Below are positions 8,470 to 17,400 of a DNA stretch of 64,000 nucleotides, one piece after another. The stretch comes from Serratia sp. FDAARGOS_506 (GTDB lineage Bacteria > Pseudomonadota > Gammaproteobacteria > Enterobacterales > Enterobacteriaceae). Numbering within the stretch: position 1 is the first letter of the stretch; each line of letters begins with the position of its first letter. The notes under the pieces are model-generated. The model had not been told where the DNA came from. It was given only the letters and a program-made list of their open reading frames with translations, and searched no databases. Both the position numbers and the translations under genes were made by a program. The stretch covers positions 2,046,001 through 2,110,000 of the forward strand of contig NZ_CP033831.1 of NCBI RefSeq assembly GCF_003812745.1, given 5' to 3'.

Positions 8470-10182
8470 ATGCAGAAAAAAACGTTGGCGGTGGCGTTGA
8501 GCGGCGCCTTATCGGGCCTGGCGCAGGGGGCGGACGTCGATCGCCCCAACGTGCTGATCATTCTGGTGGACGATATGGGCTACTCCGACATCAGCCCGTT
8601 CGGCGGCGAGATACCGACGCCCAACCTGCAGGCGCTGGCCGAACGGGGCGTGCGCATGAGCCAGTACTACACCTCGCCGATGTCGGCGCCGGCGCGGTCG
8701 ATGTTGATGACTGGCAACACCAACCAGCAGGCCGGCATGGGCGGCATGTGGTGGTATGAGAGCACCGCCGCGCAGCCGGGCTATGAAATGCGGCTGACCG
8801 ACCGCGTGACCACATTGCCGGAGCGCTTTCGCGACGCGGGCTACGCCACCATGATGGCGGGCAAATGGCACCTGGGCTATGTCGACGGCGCCAAACCGAC
8901 CGATCGCGGCTTCGAGCGCGCCTTCGCCTTTATGGGGGGCGGCACCAGCCATTTCGACGATGCGAAACCGCTGGGCACCGTGGAGGCGTTCCATACCTTC
9001 TACACCCTGAACGGTAAACGCGTGTCGTTGCCCAAAGATTTCTATTCCAGCAAGGCCTATGCCGATCAACTGGAACAGTGGATCCGCGATACGCCGCAGA
9101 GCAAGCCGATCTTCGCCTATCTGGCCTTTACCGCGCCGCACGATCCGCTGCAGGCGCCGGATGACTGGATCGCCAAATTCGACGGCAAATACGACGCCGG
9201 TTACCAGCAGGCCTATCAGCGGCGCATTCAGCGCCTGAAGGCGCTGGGGCTGATCTCCGAGCGCACGCCGATGCCGACGCTGGCGCTGGATAAGGCCTGG
9301 AACGCGCTGACGCCCGAGCAGCAAAAATATGAAGCCAAGACCATGCAGGTGTACGCGGCAATGATTGCTTACATGGACGATCAGGTCGGTGCGGTGCTGA
9401 ACACCCTCAAGCAAACCGGCCGCGACCAAAATACGGTGATCGTGTTCGCCACCGACAACGGCGCCAACCCCGCCAGCGGCTTCTACTACGGTTCGAAGCC
9501 GGAGTATTGGCGGCAGTTCGACAACAGCTACGCCAACCTCGGCCGCAAGGGATCGTTCATCTCCTACGGGCCGCACTGGGCCAACGTCAGCAACGCGCCG
9601 TACGCCAATTACCACAAAACCACCAGCGCACAGGGCGGCATCAATACCGATTTCATCATCTCCGCGCCGCGGCTGAAGGGGCGTGGCGGCATCGACCGCA
9701 CGCCGATGGCGGTGTATGACATCGCGCCGACGCTGTATGACTATGCCGGCATCGACGCCAACAAACCGCTGAAAGCCAAGCCGACGCTGCCGATGGTCGG
9801 CGTCAGCTTCAAGCGCTATTTCAGCGGCGAGGCAGACGGCGTGCCGCGTGCGACCTACGGCGTGGAACTGCATAACCAGGCCGCCTATGTGGATGGCGTC
9901 TGGAAGCTGCGGCGGTTGGTGAAGGCCGGGCCGACGGCGCAGATGGCGCCGTGGGGGCTGTTCAACCTGCATGACGATCCGCTGGAAACGCGCGATCTGG
10001 CCGCCGCCAACCCGGATCGAGTCAAACGGCTGAGCGAGGCGTATCGCCGCTTTGCGCAGCAGAGCATGGTCATTGAAGCCAAAGGTGAAGCGATCGACTA
10101 CCTCGGCGTTGACGCCAGCACCGGTGACTATATCGGCCTGGATCCGCAGACCCACAAACCGTTGCCGCAGGCGGCGCCATGA
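8470..10182 (+). CDS. atsA: Periplasmic arylsulfatase, Ser-type
   Basis: A 570-residue sulfatase that hydrolyses aryl sulfate esters. A signal peptide is likely at residues 1-20 (cut near LAQGA). The catalytic signature is [12 protein letters not shown] with the modifiable serine at residue 72, the residue position known for Klebsiella AtsA; the start chosen gives this numbering. Serine-type sulfatases need conversion of this serine to formylglycine by a radical-SAM maturase, which is the next gene. Other family marks are the metal site LVDDMGY, KWHLGY and ATDNGANP. The stop overlaps the maturase start by four bases. Natural substrate unknown; tyramine-type or other aromatic sulfates fit the neighbourhood. 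Confidence 0.92.
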   Translation: MQKKTLAVALSGALSGLAQGADVDRPNVLIILVDDMGYSDISPFGGEIPTPNLQALAERGVRMSQYYTSPMSAPARSMLMTGNTNQQAGMGGMWWYESTAAQPGYEMRLTDRVTTLPERFRDAGYATMMAGKWHLGYVDGAKPTDRGFERAFAFMGGGTSHFDDAKPLGTVEAFHTFYTLNGKRVSLPKDFYSSKAYADQLEQWIRDTPQSKPIFAYLAFTAPHDPLQAPDDWIAKFDGKYDAGYQQAYQRRIQRLKALGLISERTPMPTLALDKAWNALTPEQQKYEAKTMQVYAAMIAYMDDQVGAVLNTLKQTGRDQNTVIVFATDNGANPASGFYYGSKPEYWRQFDNSYANLGRKGSFISYGPHWANVSNAPYANYHKTTSAQGGINTDFIISAPRLKGRGGIDRTPMAVYDIAPTLYDYAGIDANKPLKAKPTLPMVGVSFKRYFSGEADGVPRATYGVELHNQAAYVDGVWKLRRLVKAGPTAQMAPWGLFNLHDDPLETRDLAAANPDRVKRLSEAYRRFAQQSMVIEAKGEAIDYLGVDASTGDYIGLDPQTHKPLPQAAP

Positions 10183-11363
10183 ACCTGGCCCAGCTGCGCG
10201 CGCAGCAGATCCCGGTAGAGAGCGAACCGCGCGCGGCGGTGCCTTTTCATTTGCTGGTGAAGCCGATCGGCGCCGGCTGCAACCTGGGTTGCCGTTACTG
10301 TTACTATCCGCAGCGCCAGGAAGAACGGACGCGCAAGATGGACGACGACCTGCTGGCGGAATTTATCCGCGGCTACATCGCCGCCCAGCCGCGTTACAGC
10401 CGCGAGATCAACTTCGTCTGGCAGGGCGGTGAGCCGCTGCTGGCGGGGATCGGTTTTTACAAGCGGGCGCTGGCGCTGCAGCGCCGCTATGCGCCGCCGG
10501 GCGTGCGGATCAGCAACAGCCTGCAGACCAATGGCACCCTGCTGAACGACGCCTGGTGCCGGCTGTTCCGGCAACATCACTTTATCCTCGGCGTCAGCCT
10601 GGACGGCGACCGCGAGGTGCAGGACGCCCACCGGCCGGACAAGCGCGGTGGCGCCAGCTATGACGCCGCGCTGCGCGGCATCGCGTTGCTGCAGCGCCAT
10701 CAGATCGACTTCAACCTGCTGATGGTGGTGCACGACGGCGTCGCGGATCGCGCCGAGGCGATCTACGATCATGCGGTGGCGATCGGGGCGCGCTATCTGC
10801 AGTTCCAGCCGCTGATGCTGGAAGGGGACGCGCCCACCGCCGGCTATGGGCTGAGCGCCGCCAACTGGGGGCGCTTCATGCTGGCGGTATACCGCCGCTG
10901 GCGCAGCCGCGGGCACGTCGGCCAGGTCTTCGTGATGAACATCGAGCAGGTCTACGCACAGTATTTTACTCACGTCAGCCCCAGCTGTGTACACGCCGAA
11001 CGCTGCGGCGGCAATCTGGTGATGGAGCCGGACGGGCGGCTTTACGCCTGCGATCATCTGATCAACGCGCAGCACCTGCTCGGCCATGCCGATCGCCACA
11101 CGCCGCTCGCCACCCTGGCGGCAAGGGCGGCGGAGATGCCATTCGGTAAAAACAAGAGCCTGCGCCGCGAGTGCCAACGCTGCAGCGTGAAAAGCGTCTG
11201 CCAGGGCGGCTGCCCGGCGCATGTGGGCGAAGATCGCTACAACCGGCTGTGCGCCGGTTATTACGCCTTCTTTTCCGCGCTGCTGGCGCCGCTGCGTGCC
11301 TATCCGCGCAGCCCGCAGGGAGCGAGGCAGTGGCGCGCCGCCGTGAGCGCGGCCGCAGGTTGA
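10179..11363 (+). CDS. atsB: Anaerobic sulfatase-maturating radical SAM enzyme
   Basis: This 394-residue radical-SAM/SPASM protein converts the active-site serine of the adjacent sulfatase to C-alpha-formylglycine. The radical-SAM cluster motif is C34-x3-C38-x2-C41 ([13 protein letters not shown]). The SPASM cysteines for two auxiliary clusters are visible in [19 protein letters not shown] and [17 protein letters not shown]. Length agrees with AtsB/anSME proteins (about 370-410). The ATGA overlap with the sulfatase stop indicates translational coupling. Confidence 0.92.
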   Translation: MNLAQLRAQQIPVESEPRAAVPFHLLVKPIGAGCNLGCRYCYYPQRQEERTRKMDDDLLAEFIRGYIAAQPRYSREINFVWQGGEPLLAGIGFYKRALALQRRYAPPGVRISNSLQTNGTLLNDAWCRLFRQHHFILGVSLDGDREVQDAHRPDKRGGASYDAALRGIALLQRHQIDFNLLMVVHDGVADRAEAIYDHAVAIGARYLQFQPLMLEGDAPTAGYGLSAANWGRFMLAVYRRWRSRGHVGQVFVMNIEQVYAQYFTHVSPSCVHAERCGGNLVMEPDGRLYACDHLINAQHLLGHADRHTPLATLAARAAEMPFGKNKSLRRECQRCSVKSVCQGGCPAHVGEDRYNRLCAGYYAFFSALLAPLRAYPRSPQGARQWRAAVSAAAG

Positions 11364-11371
11364 AACCGTCT

Positions 11372-11416
11372 CGTCCTTAAGGACGATAGTCAGCATTTTC
11401 CTTTCCTCTCTATAGT
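11372..11416 (+). promoter_or_regulatory. Promoter of the permease-moaEF-like operon with activator dyad
   Basis: A perfect dyad CGTCCTTAAGGACG (11372-11385) is followed by ATAGTCAGCATTTTCC and TATAGT (11411-11416) as -10. Its core, its trailing ATAGYCAG and TTTTCC, and the 39-bp dyad-to--10 distance repeat the arrangement at 8311-8355. It lies between atsB and the permease, so the latter genes form a separately started but co-regulated unit. Confidence 0.7.
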
Positions 11417-11492
11417 GAGATTACCGCCGCTGGCGGTGAAAAACCTGCAAGCACCTGCATGCATCAGGCCAAAACTATAAGAGGAAATAACC

Positions 11493-12986
11493 ATGAACCT
11501 GTCGTCGCGGTTGCACGCCCACCTGGCTCGAGGCAAGGTCGGCTTTCCCACCACCTTGGCCAGTTCGGTCGGGGTGATCATGGCCAGCCCGGTGATCCTG
11601 ACGGTCACCAGCGGCTTCGGCATCGGCGGCGACACCTTCGCGCTGGCGATGCTGATCGCCTTCATCATGATGCAGGCGCAGCTCACCACCTTCTCCGAAG
11701 CGGCGGCGCTGCTGCCGACCTCCGGCTCCGTTTACGACTATATCTCCTGCGGCATGGGGCGTTTTTTCGCTATCACCGGCGCGCTGTCGGCCTACCTGAT
11801 CGTGCATATCTTCGCCGGCACCGCCGAGACCATTCTTTCCGGCATCATGGCGTTGGTGAACTTCGAGCACCTCAACACCCTGATGGAAAGCCACAATGCC
11901 TCCTGGATGGTCGGCGTCGGGCTGGTTGTCGTGTTCGGCCTGCTCAACGCGTTCGGCATCGAGGCCTTCGGCAAGGCGGAGATCGTGCTGACCTTCGCCA
12001 TGTGGAGCACGCTGGTGATTTTCGGCATCGTCGGGCTGCTGTCGCCGCATGCGGTGCCGCTCGAGGGCTGGTTCGGCAGCACGCTGAGCCTGAACGATCC
12101 CTTCGCGGTGTTCAGCCTGATCGGCATGGCGATGTTCATGTTCGTTGGCTGTGAACTGGTGACGCCGATGGCGCCGGAGATCAAACGCTGCGATCGGGTG
12201 ATCCCGCGCGCGATGGCGCTGGGGCTGTGCGGCGTGGCGGTGTGTATGGCGCTGTATGGCGCGGCGCTCAGCCACCAGGTGGAAAACGTGGTGATCGACG
12301 CCGCCAGCGGCACGCGCCTGCTGGAAACGCCGATGGCCATCCCGGCGTTCGCCGGCCAGGTGATGGGCCAGTTCGGCAAATATTGGCTCGGCGTCGGCCT
12401 GCTGCTGGCGGGCGCCGCGACCATCAACACGCTGATGGCGGCGGTGCCGCGCATTCTGTACGGCATGGCGCTGGACGGCGCGCTGCCGCGCATGTTCGCT
12501 TATCTGCACCCGCGCTTTAAGACGCCGGTGGTCGGCATTCTGGTGGCGGTATTGATCCCCTGCGTACACGCCTTCGCCATTCAGGGCAATCTCGACAGAA
12601 TCATACCGCTGGTGCTGGCGGCGGTGTGCGCCTGGGGCGTGGCCTACCTGCTGGTGACCTGCTCGGTGGTGATCCTGCGCGCACGTCGCCCCGATCTGCC
12701 GCGTGCCTATAAATCGCCGTGGTTCCCGCTGCCGCAGATCGTTTCCAGCGTTGGCATCGTGCTGGCCATCGTTTACATCACGCCGCCGGGAATGAACCCG
12801 AGCGATATCTACATTCCCTTCGGCTGGATGATCGGCCTGACTGCCGCCTATGCGCTGTTCTGGACGCTGTGCGTGCAGAAAGTGAATCCGTTCAAGCCGG
12901 TGCCGGTCGAGCAGGTGCTGGAGAACGCATTCGCCAAGGGGGAAAACGAGGAGGCGCAGTTTGATCGGCTTACTTCCCTCACTTAA
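11493..12986 (+). CDS. APC-family amino acid/amine permease
   Basis: A 497-residue inner-membrane transporter with about twelve hydrophobic segments and the amino acid-polyamine-organocation family pattern (ASSVGVIMASPVIL near residues 24-37; FSEAAALLPTSGSVYDY near 66). The ribosome site GAGGAAA precedes the ATG. It heads an operon containing MoaE- and MoaF-like genes, the place where a tyramine permease would be expected, so an aromatic-amine uptake role is inferred. Other amino acid-like substrates cannot be excluded. Confidence 0.8.
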   Translation: MNLSSRLHAHLARGKVGFPTTLASSVGVIMASPVILTVTSGFGIGGDTFALAMLIAFIMMQAQLTTFSEAAALLPTSGSVYDYISCGMGRFFAITGALSAYLIVHIFAGTAETILSGIMALVNFEHLNTLMESHNASWMVGVGLVVVFGLLNAFGIEAFGKAEIVLTFAMWSTLVIFGIVGLLSPHAVPLEGWFGSTLSLNDPFAVFSLIGMAMFMFVGCELVTPMAPEIKRCDRVIPRAMALGLCGVAVCMALYGAALSHQVENVVIDAASGTRLLETPMAIPAFAGQVMGQFGKYWLGVGLLLAGAATINTLMAAVPRILYGMALDGALPRMFAYLHPRFKTPVVGILVAVLIPCVHAFAIQGNLDRIIPLVLAAVCAWGVAYLLVTCSVVILRARRPDLPRAYKSPWFPLPQIVSSVGIVLAIVYITPPGMNPSDIYIPFGWMIGLTAAYALFWTLCVQKVNPFKPVPVEQVLENAFAKGENEEAQFDRLTSLT

Positions 12987-13551
12987 CCGTGCCTGGCGGC
13001 GAGCGCCGTCGGGCTATCGGCCGGGCGCTGCGCTGGATCGTCTGGTGCGCAATCTGGAACCCTACGCGTGCGAACGCCTGGCGCCGGGACTGCTGCGGCT
13101 GACGCTGCCGCAGGGGCCGCAGATCGAGGTCAGTGAACAGGTGCAGGGGCTGTTTATGGCGCATATCGTCAGCCACCGCTTTCGGTTGCAGGGCCCGTGC
13201 GCGATGCAGCTTCCGCTGACGCTGGACGTGGTGACCGGCGGCTGGCTGCGGCGGTGCGGGGTGCGTTATCTGCTGCGCCAGCGCCATGCGGCCGCGCAGC
13301 AGGTGCTGGACGGCCTGCAGCGTTACCCGCAGATCGGCGAGACGCTGGCGCAGCTGGATTTTCGCCGCGTGCAGCTGACGGTGAACGACGGGCGTTGGCA
13401 GGTGGATATTGAGCATTTCGCCGCGTCGGAGGTGGTCAGCTGTTTGCCGGTCGGCCGCCGCTATCTGCGGCTGGATGCCGAACAGCGGCGGCTGCTGTTG
13501 AGCAGCCTGCTGATGATCGGCCAACTGATGGAGAAGCTGAATCATGAGTAG
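12961..13551 (+). CDS. DUF3156 family protein
   Basis: A 196-residue soluble-looking protein that resembles the DUF3156 family. There is no signal peptide, membrane segment or recognised catalytic motif; it is arginine- and leucine-rich. The TTG start has GAGGAGG six bases upstream, within the end of the permease gene (26-bp overlap), and its own stop overlaps the next SDR start by eight bases. This strict coupling indicates a role in the same pathway, perhaps accessory to the permease or the dehydrogenase. The function is unknown. Confidence 0.65.
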   Translation: MIGLLPSLNRAWRRAPSGYRPGAALDRLVRNLEPYACERLAPGLLRLTLPQGPQIEVSEQVQGLFMAHIVSHRFRLQGPCAMQLPLTLDVVTGGWLRRCGVRYLLRQRHAAAQQVLDGLQRYPQIGETLAQLDFRRVQLTVNDGRWQVDIEHFAASEVVSCLPVGRRYLRLDAEQRRLLLSSLLMIGQLMEKLNHE

Positions 13552-14326
13552 AGTGGTTGTGATTACCGGCGGCGGTACCGGCGTCGGCGCCGCCTGCGCA
13601 CGTCTGCTGGCGGCGCAGGGTGATCGGGTGTTCATCATCGGCCGCCGCCCGGAACCGCTGGCGGCGCTGGCGCAAGAGATCGGCGCGCAGGCGCTGGTGG
13701 GCGATGCCGCCAGCGGTGAGAGTTGGGCCCACACGCTGCTGCCGGCCATTCTGCGTGAAGCCGGGCGCATCGACTGCCTGATCGGCAGCGCCGGCGGCAT
13801 GGGCTTCAAGCGCATCACCGAGATGACCGACGCGCAGTGGCAAGGGGCGATGGACAGCAACCTCAACAGCGCTTTCGCCAGCGCGCGCGCCTGCCTGCCG
13901 GAGCTGATTAAAAGCGGCGGCAATTTGCTGTTTGTGGCCTCGATCGCCTCGCTGGCCGCCGGGCCGGAGGTCTGCGGCTACGTCACCGCCAAACACGCGC
14001 TGATCGGGCTGATGCGCTCCATTGCCCGCGACTATGGCCCGCTGGGCGTGCGCGCCAACGCGGTGTGCCCGGGCTGGGTGACCACGCCGATGGCGGACGA
14101 AGAGATGCAACTGCTGATGGACGCCCATCAGATTTCGCTGGAGCAGGCTTACCAGATGGTCTGCCGCGACGTGCCGCTGCGCCGCCCGGCCAGCGCCGAG
14201 GAGATCGCCCGCGTGTGCCGTTTCCTGTGTTCCAGCGAAGCTTCAATCATTACCGGCGCGGCGCTGGTGGCCGACGGCGGCTCCACCATCGTCGATGTGC
14301 CGACCCTGGCTTTCACTTCCCTGTAA
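13544..14326 (+). CDS. Short-chain dehydrogenase/reductase, MoaE-like by context
   Basis: A 260-residue SDR with the NAD(P)-binding motif TGGGTGVGAA near residue 8, catalytic serine in FVASIASLAAG, and Y-x3-K in GYVTAKHALIG. Its C-terminal part ends with VADGGSTIVDVP. It is directly before MoaF, and Klebsiella MoaE is an SDR-type protein encoded in a moaEF operon, so it is probably the MoaE counterpart. Its reaction is not established. Confidence 0.75.
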   Translation: MSRVVVITGGGTGVGAACARLLAAQGDRVFIIGRRPEPLAALAQEIGAQALVGDAASGESWAHTLLPAILREAGRIDCLIGSAGGMGFKRITEMTDAQWQGAMDSNLNSAFASARACLPELIKSGGNLLFVASIASLAAGPEVCGYVTAKHALIGLMRSIARDYGPLGVRANAVCPGWVTTPMADEEMQLLMDAHQISLEQAYQMVCRDVPLRRPASAEEIARVCRFLCSSEASIITGAALVADGGSTIVDVPTLAFTSL

Positions 14327-14337
14327 GGAGCATTTCC

Positions 14338-15135
14338 ATGAGTTCAGAAGCGGTATTCATTCAGGTTGGCGCACTGGCGGAAGGCTTTGCGCCGCACAGC
14401 AATACACTGGAACAGCAGCACGGGTTGGCGGGCACCATGCTGACGCTGCGTTTTCGCGACGGCGCGGCGCAGCGCTGCCGGTTCATCGACGAGCAGACGC
14501 TGGAGTGGGGGGAGCGGCGCGGCGTCGCCTATCGCGCCACCAGCATTCGCCCCGGCGTGCTGTTCATCGATTTTCTCGATCCTGCCCGCGCCAACGCCAG
14601 CATTACGCTGGTATGCGACCGCAATCAGGGCAACTTCACTGCGGTATACGGCCAGTTGCCGGACGAAGCGCAGGCGCGGCTCGACGCCTTCAGCCGGGTG
14701 GAGCAGGGGCTGCCGCTGACCGCGGTCGAGGCCGAATTCCGCTTCGGCACGCTGGATGACGCCGACGTGGCGCCACCGGGCTTTACCGATGAGCTGATCG
14801 GCATGCGCAACATGTACACCTACAGCCCGACCGAGCGGTACGAGCACATCTACCTGAACGACAACTTCTACGCCTGGCAGTGTCTGGACGGGGTGGAAAA
14901 GGGGCTGGCGGACGTCGATCGCTGCCACTACGTGAAGGTGGCGGAGCAGCTTTATCTGTTCGTCTGGCGCGAGAAGATCATCCCGACGCTGGGCGTGGTG
15001 ATGATCGATCTGCAGGGCATGCGCACCGACGGCAAGATCCTCGGTTATCAGGGCAGCGATTTCAGCGCGCTGAGCAACTTTGCGGTCGGCGCCCATGCGC
15101 AGGTGCTGAACACCACGCGACACCCGCGAGGATAG
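14338..15135 (+). CDS. moaF: MoaF family protein
   Basis: This 265-residue protein has the features of MoaF, a protein of the Klebsiella monoamine (tyramine) regulon: an N-terminal half with a lipocalin-like beta pattern (FRDGAAQRCRFIDEQTLEWG) and a C-terminal half with a second similar repeat (YEHIYLNDNFYAWQCL). AAGGAG lies seven bases before the ATG. It sits between two SDR genes in one operon. The biochemical activity of MoaF is not known; the name rests on resemblance and gene order. Confidence 0.75.
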   Translation: MSSEAVFIQVGALAEGFAPHSNTLEQQHGLAGTMLTLRFRDGAAQRCRFIDEQTLEWGERRGVAYRATSIRPGVLFIDFLDPARANASITLVCDRNQGNFTAVYGQLPDEAQARLDAFSRVEQGLPLTAVEAEFRFGTLDDADVAPPGFTDELIGMRNMYTYSPTERYEHIYLNDNFYAWQCLDGVEKGLADVDRCHYVKVAEQLYLFVWREKIIPTLGVVMIDLQGMRTDGKILGYQGSDFSALSNFAVGAHAQVLNTTRHPRG

Positions 15136-15139
15136 GGCG

Positions 15140-15931
15140 ATGAGCGCAACCTATGCGGCCGACGCCTTCACGGGGCAGGCGGTGCTGGTGACCGGCGGCG
15201 CTCAGGGCATTGGGCTGGCGATCGTCAGCGCCTTTGCCCGGCTGGGCGCCGAGGTGACGATCGCGGACGTGCAGCTGCCGCAGGCGCAGGCGGCGGCGCA
15301 GGCGCTGCGGGACGAAGGGCTGAGTGTGCAGGCGCTGGCTTGCGATCTGGCCGAACCGGGGCAGATCGCCGAGCTGGTGACGGCGGTAGGTGAGCGGCAT
15401 CAACGGCTGGACGTGGTGATCCACAATGCCGCTTACTTTCCGCTGACGCCGTTCGCCGCTATTGACGCGGCCCTGCTGCAACGCACGCTGAGCGTCAATC
15501 TGATGGCACCGTTCTTTCTGGCGCAGGCGGCGCTGCCGTGGATGCGCCGCCGGGGCGGCGGCTGCCTTCTGGTGACCTCGTCGGTGACCGGCCCGCGGGT
15601 GGCCTACCCGGGGCTGGCGCATTACGCCGCTTCCAAGGCCGGGGTGAACGGGTTTATTCGCGCGGCGGCGCTGGAGCTGGCGGCGGAGAAAATTCGCGTC
15701 AACGGCGTGGAGCCGGGGATGATCCGCACGCCGGCGATGGCCAATCTGGGCGACGCGCAGGTGAATCAGGCGATCGCGGCCTCGGTACCGCTCGGGCGGC
15801 TGGGGGAACCGGAAGACATCGCCGCGGCGATGGTGTTTCTCGCCTCGCCGGCGGCGGCCTACATCACCGGGCAGACGCTGGTGGTGGACGGCGGCGCGCT
15901 GTTGCCGGAAACGAATTCTCTGCTTACTTGA
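15140..15931 (+). CDS. Short-chain dehydrogenase/reductase
   Basis: A 263-residue SDR with the TGGAQGIG cofactor motif near residue 18, a catalytic serine in LLVTSSVTG, and Y-x3-K in HYAASKAGV, followed by EPGMIRTP and a C-terminal VVDGGALLPE. It starts four bases after moaF and ends the operon. The substrate is unknown; an alcohol or aldehyde derived from an aromatic amine is possible. Confidence 0.8.
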   Translation: MSATYAADAFTGQAVLVTGGAQGIGLAIVSAFARLGAEVTIADVQLPQAQAAAQALRDEGLSVQALACDLAEPGQIAELVTAVGERHQRLDVVIHNAAYFPLTPFAAIDAALLQRTLSVNLMAPFFLAQAALPWMRRRGGGCLLVTSSVTGPRVAYPGLAHYAASKAGVNGFIRAAALELAAEKIRVNGVEPGMIRTPAMANLGDAQVNQAIAASVPLGRLGEPEDIAAAMVFLASPAAAYITGQTLVVDGGALLPETNSLLT

Positions 15932-15956
15932 CGCTGCAGCGTTGTTGGCTGCAGCG
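15932..15956. terminator. Hairpin between the SDR operon and hpaR
   Basis: CGCTGCAGC (15932-15940) pairs perfectly with GCTGCAGCG (15948-15956) with a seven-base loop. It lies between convergent genes and may stop both transcripts, though no strong T-run follows. Confidence 0.5.
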
Positions 15957-15987
15957 CCAATTAATTTGAGAATTCCGGTTGGTTAAA

Positions 15988-16440
15988 TCACTTCTTGGCA
16001 GGATGCGCTGTGACGTTGGCGGGCAGGCTGTCGCCCAGGGTGATCAGCTCGTCCAGCAGCGTCATCAACTGGTCCATTTTCTGCTGCGAAAAGGCGGCTT
16101 CAATCTCGGCGTAGCCCTGTTCCACCTGGTGGCGCGCCACTTCATACAGATCCTGGCCTTGCTGGGTCAGCGACACGTACAGCTTGCGCTGATCGTTGAC
16201 CGGTTTCAGGCGGAAGATCAGCTTGTCGCGCTCCATGCGCGACAGAATGCCTGTCAGGCTGGGACGCAGAATGCAGGTTTCCGCCGCCAGTTCGTGGAAT
16301 TCGATCGAACGGCTGTTGGCCAGCACGCGGATGATGCGCCATTGCTGTTCGGTCAAATTGTGGCTTTTCAGGATCGGGCGGAAGAACCCCATGGCGGTTT
16401 CACGCGCCTGCAGCAGGGCGATGGTTAACGATTCATGCAT
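15988..16440 (-). CDS. hpaR: HpaR, MarR-family repressor of the hpa meta-cleavage operon
   Basis: A 150-residue MarR-type repressor (winged helix about residues 35-100; LTEQQWRIIRVLANSR, LRPSLTGILSRMERDKLI, NDQRKLYVSLTQQG). It closely resembles E. coli HpaR, which represses hpaGEDFHI and its own gene until 4-hydroxyphenylacetate or homoprotocatechuate is present. The start at 16440 (MHESLTIALLQARE) matches the known N-terminus; an in-frame ATG 21 bases upstream is less likely. It is divergent from hpaG1, and the shared intergenic region carries dyads expected for its operators. Confidence 0.93.
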   Translation of the reverse strand: MHESLTIALLQARETAMGFFRPILKSHNLTEQQWRIIRVLANSRSIEFHELAAETCILRPSLTGILSRMERDKLIFRLKPVNDQRKLYVSLTQQGQDLYEVARHQVEQGYAEIEAAFSQQKMDQLMTLLDELITLGDSLPANVTAHPAKK

Positions 16441-16598
16441 AAGTTTGGCCTTAGCTATCAAGGTGTTCGCTGTTACGGCGCTCGTTATGGGGGCGCCTGC
16501 CCCGCAAAGCCCGATTTTGTTAATAACTTAATAGTAGCCAAAGTTACCCGTAGGGATAAAGCAAAAATGCGGGGTGCAGCGAAAAATGGCGCGAAAAA

Positions 16599-16620
16599 TG
16601 ATTAATACATTGAATAATCA
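16599..16620. promoter_or_regulatory. Candidate HpaR operator, hpaR-proximal
   Basis: TGATTA (16599-16604) and TAATCA (16615-16620) form a 22-bp imperfect dyad around ATACATTGAA. In E. coli, HpaR binds one operator near hpaR and one near hpaG; the position fits the first. Confidence 0.5.
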
Positions 16621-16648
16621 CGCTAATGTTCGTTATTTGTGAATATTT

Positions 16649-16664
16649 TGTTATCACGATCACA
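16649..16664. promoter_or_regulatory. CRP-binding site candidate
   Basis: TGTTA-TCACGA-TCACA differs from the TGTGA-N6-TCACA consensus at one base. Its centre lies about 57 bp upstream of the inferred hpaG1 start point, a usual place for CRP activation. Confidence 0.6.
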
Positions 16665-16712
16665 AATCACTCCAAGCGCGTTGCGTAAAAGCTGCACAGC
16701 GTATAAAAGTAA

Positions 16713-16730
16713 TCATTAATATATTAATGA
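16713..16730. promoter_or_regulatory. Candidate HpaR operator, hpaG-proximal
   Basis: TCATTAATATATTAATGA is a perfect 18-bp palindrome just downstream of TATAAA (16702-16707) and 38 bp before the hpaG1 start codon. A bound MarR-type dimer here would block transcription of the operon. Confidence 0.65.
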
Positions 16731-16767
16731 ATGCCGGTTGTCATGTTTTGCCATTGGAGGAGTTCGC

Positions 16768-17400
16768 ATGAAAGGCACCGTATTTTCCGTTGCGCTGAAT
16801 CACCGCAGCCAACTGGACGCCTGGGATCAGGCGTTTCACCAGCCGCCGTATCAGACCCCGCCCAAAACCCCGGTCTGGTTTATCAAACCGCGCAACACCC
16901 ACCTCGCCAACGGCGGGGCGATCCCGTTCCCGGCCGGTGAAACCGTTCACAGCGGCGGCACGCTGGCGGTGATCATCGGCGATACCGCGCGCAAGGTGCC
17001 GGCAGCGCAGGTGAGCCGTTATCTGGCCGGTTATGCGTTGGCCAACGACGTCAGCCTGCCGGAGAGCAGCTTCTACCGCCCGGCGATCAAGGCTAAATGC
17101 CGCGATGGGTTCTGCCCGCTGGGGGAGATCGGCCAGTTGGCGAATGCCGATCGGCTGGAGATCGTCACCGAGATCAACGGCGTGGAGCAGGATCGCTGGT
17201 CCACCGCCGATCTGGTGCGCTCGGTGCCGGAGCTGATCGCCGCCATCAGCGACTTCATCACCCTGCAGCCGGGCGATGCGGTGCTGATCGGCACCCCGCA
17301 CCAGCGGGTGGAGATCAAACCGGGGGATGAGGTGACGGTGCGCGCCGCCGGCCTGCCCACTCTGACCAACCGCGTCGCCCAGGCAGGAGCCGCATCATGA
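16768..17400 (+). CDS. hpaG1: HpaG1, N-terminal-half HpaG protein of the 4-HPA pathway
   Basis: A 210-residue fumarylacetoacetate-hydrolase-fold protein. In E. coli HpaG is one fused protein (about 429 residues) that acts as OPET decarboxylase and HHDD isomerase in homoprotocatechuate breakdown. Here the N-terminal half is a separate gene. FAH-fold marks include FIKPRNTHLANGG, the LAGYALANDVS segment and LQPGDAVLIGTP. The start follows GGAGG. Its TGA overlaps the hpaG2 ATG (ATGA), and GGAG lies about seven bases before that ATG, so the split is genuine and not a frameshift. Confidence 0.9.
   Translation: MKGTVFSVALNHRSQLDAWDQAFHQPPYQTPPKTPVWFIKPRNTHLANGGAIPFPAGETVHSGGTLAVIIGDTARKVPAAQVSRYLAGYALANDVSLPESSFYRPAIKAKCRDGFCPLGEIGQLANADRLEIVTEINGVEQDRWSTADLVRSVPELIAAISDFITLQPGDAVLIGTPHQRVEIKPGDEVTVRAAGLPTLTNRVAQAGAAS

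Larger units (their letters stand above)
16441..16767. promoter_or_regulatory. Divergent hpaR/hpaG1 control region
   Basis: The 327-bp AT-rich region separates hpaR and hpaG1. It holds a TGATTA...TAATCA dyad near the hpaR side (16599-16620), a CRP-like site (16649-16664), a candidate -10 TATAAA (16702-16707) and a perfect dyad near the hpaG1 side (16713-16730). Each site is listed separately. Confidence 0.7.

Noticed and set aside
8509-10155. A 548-residue open frame antisense to the arylsulfatase gene
   Set aside because: The forward frame has a full sulfatase with active-site motif; the reverse frame has only composition bias.
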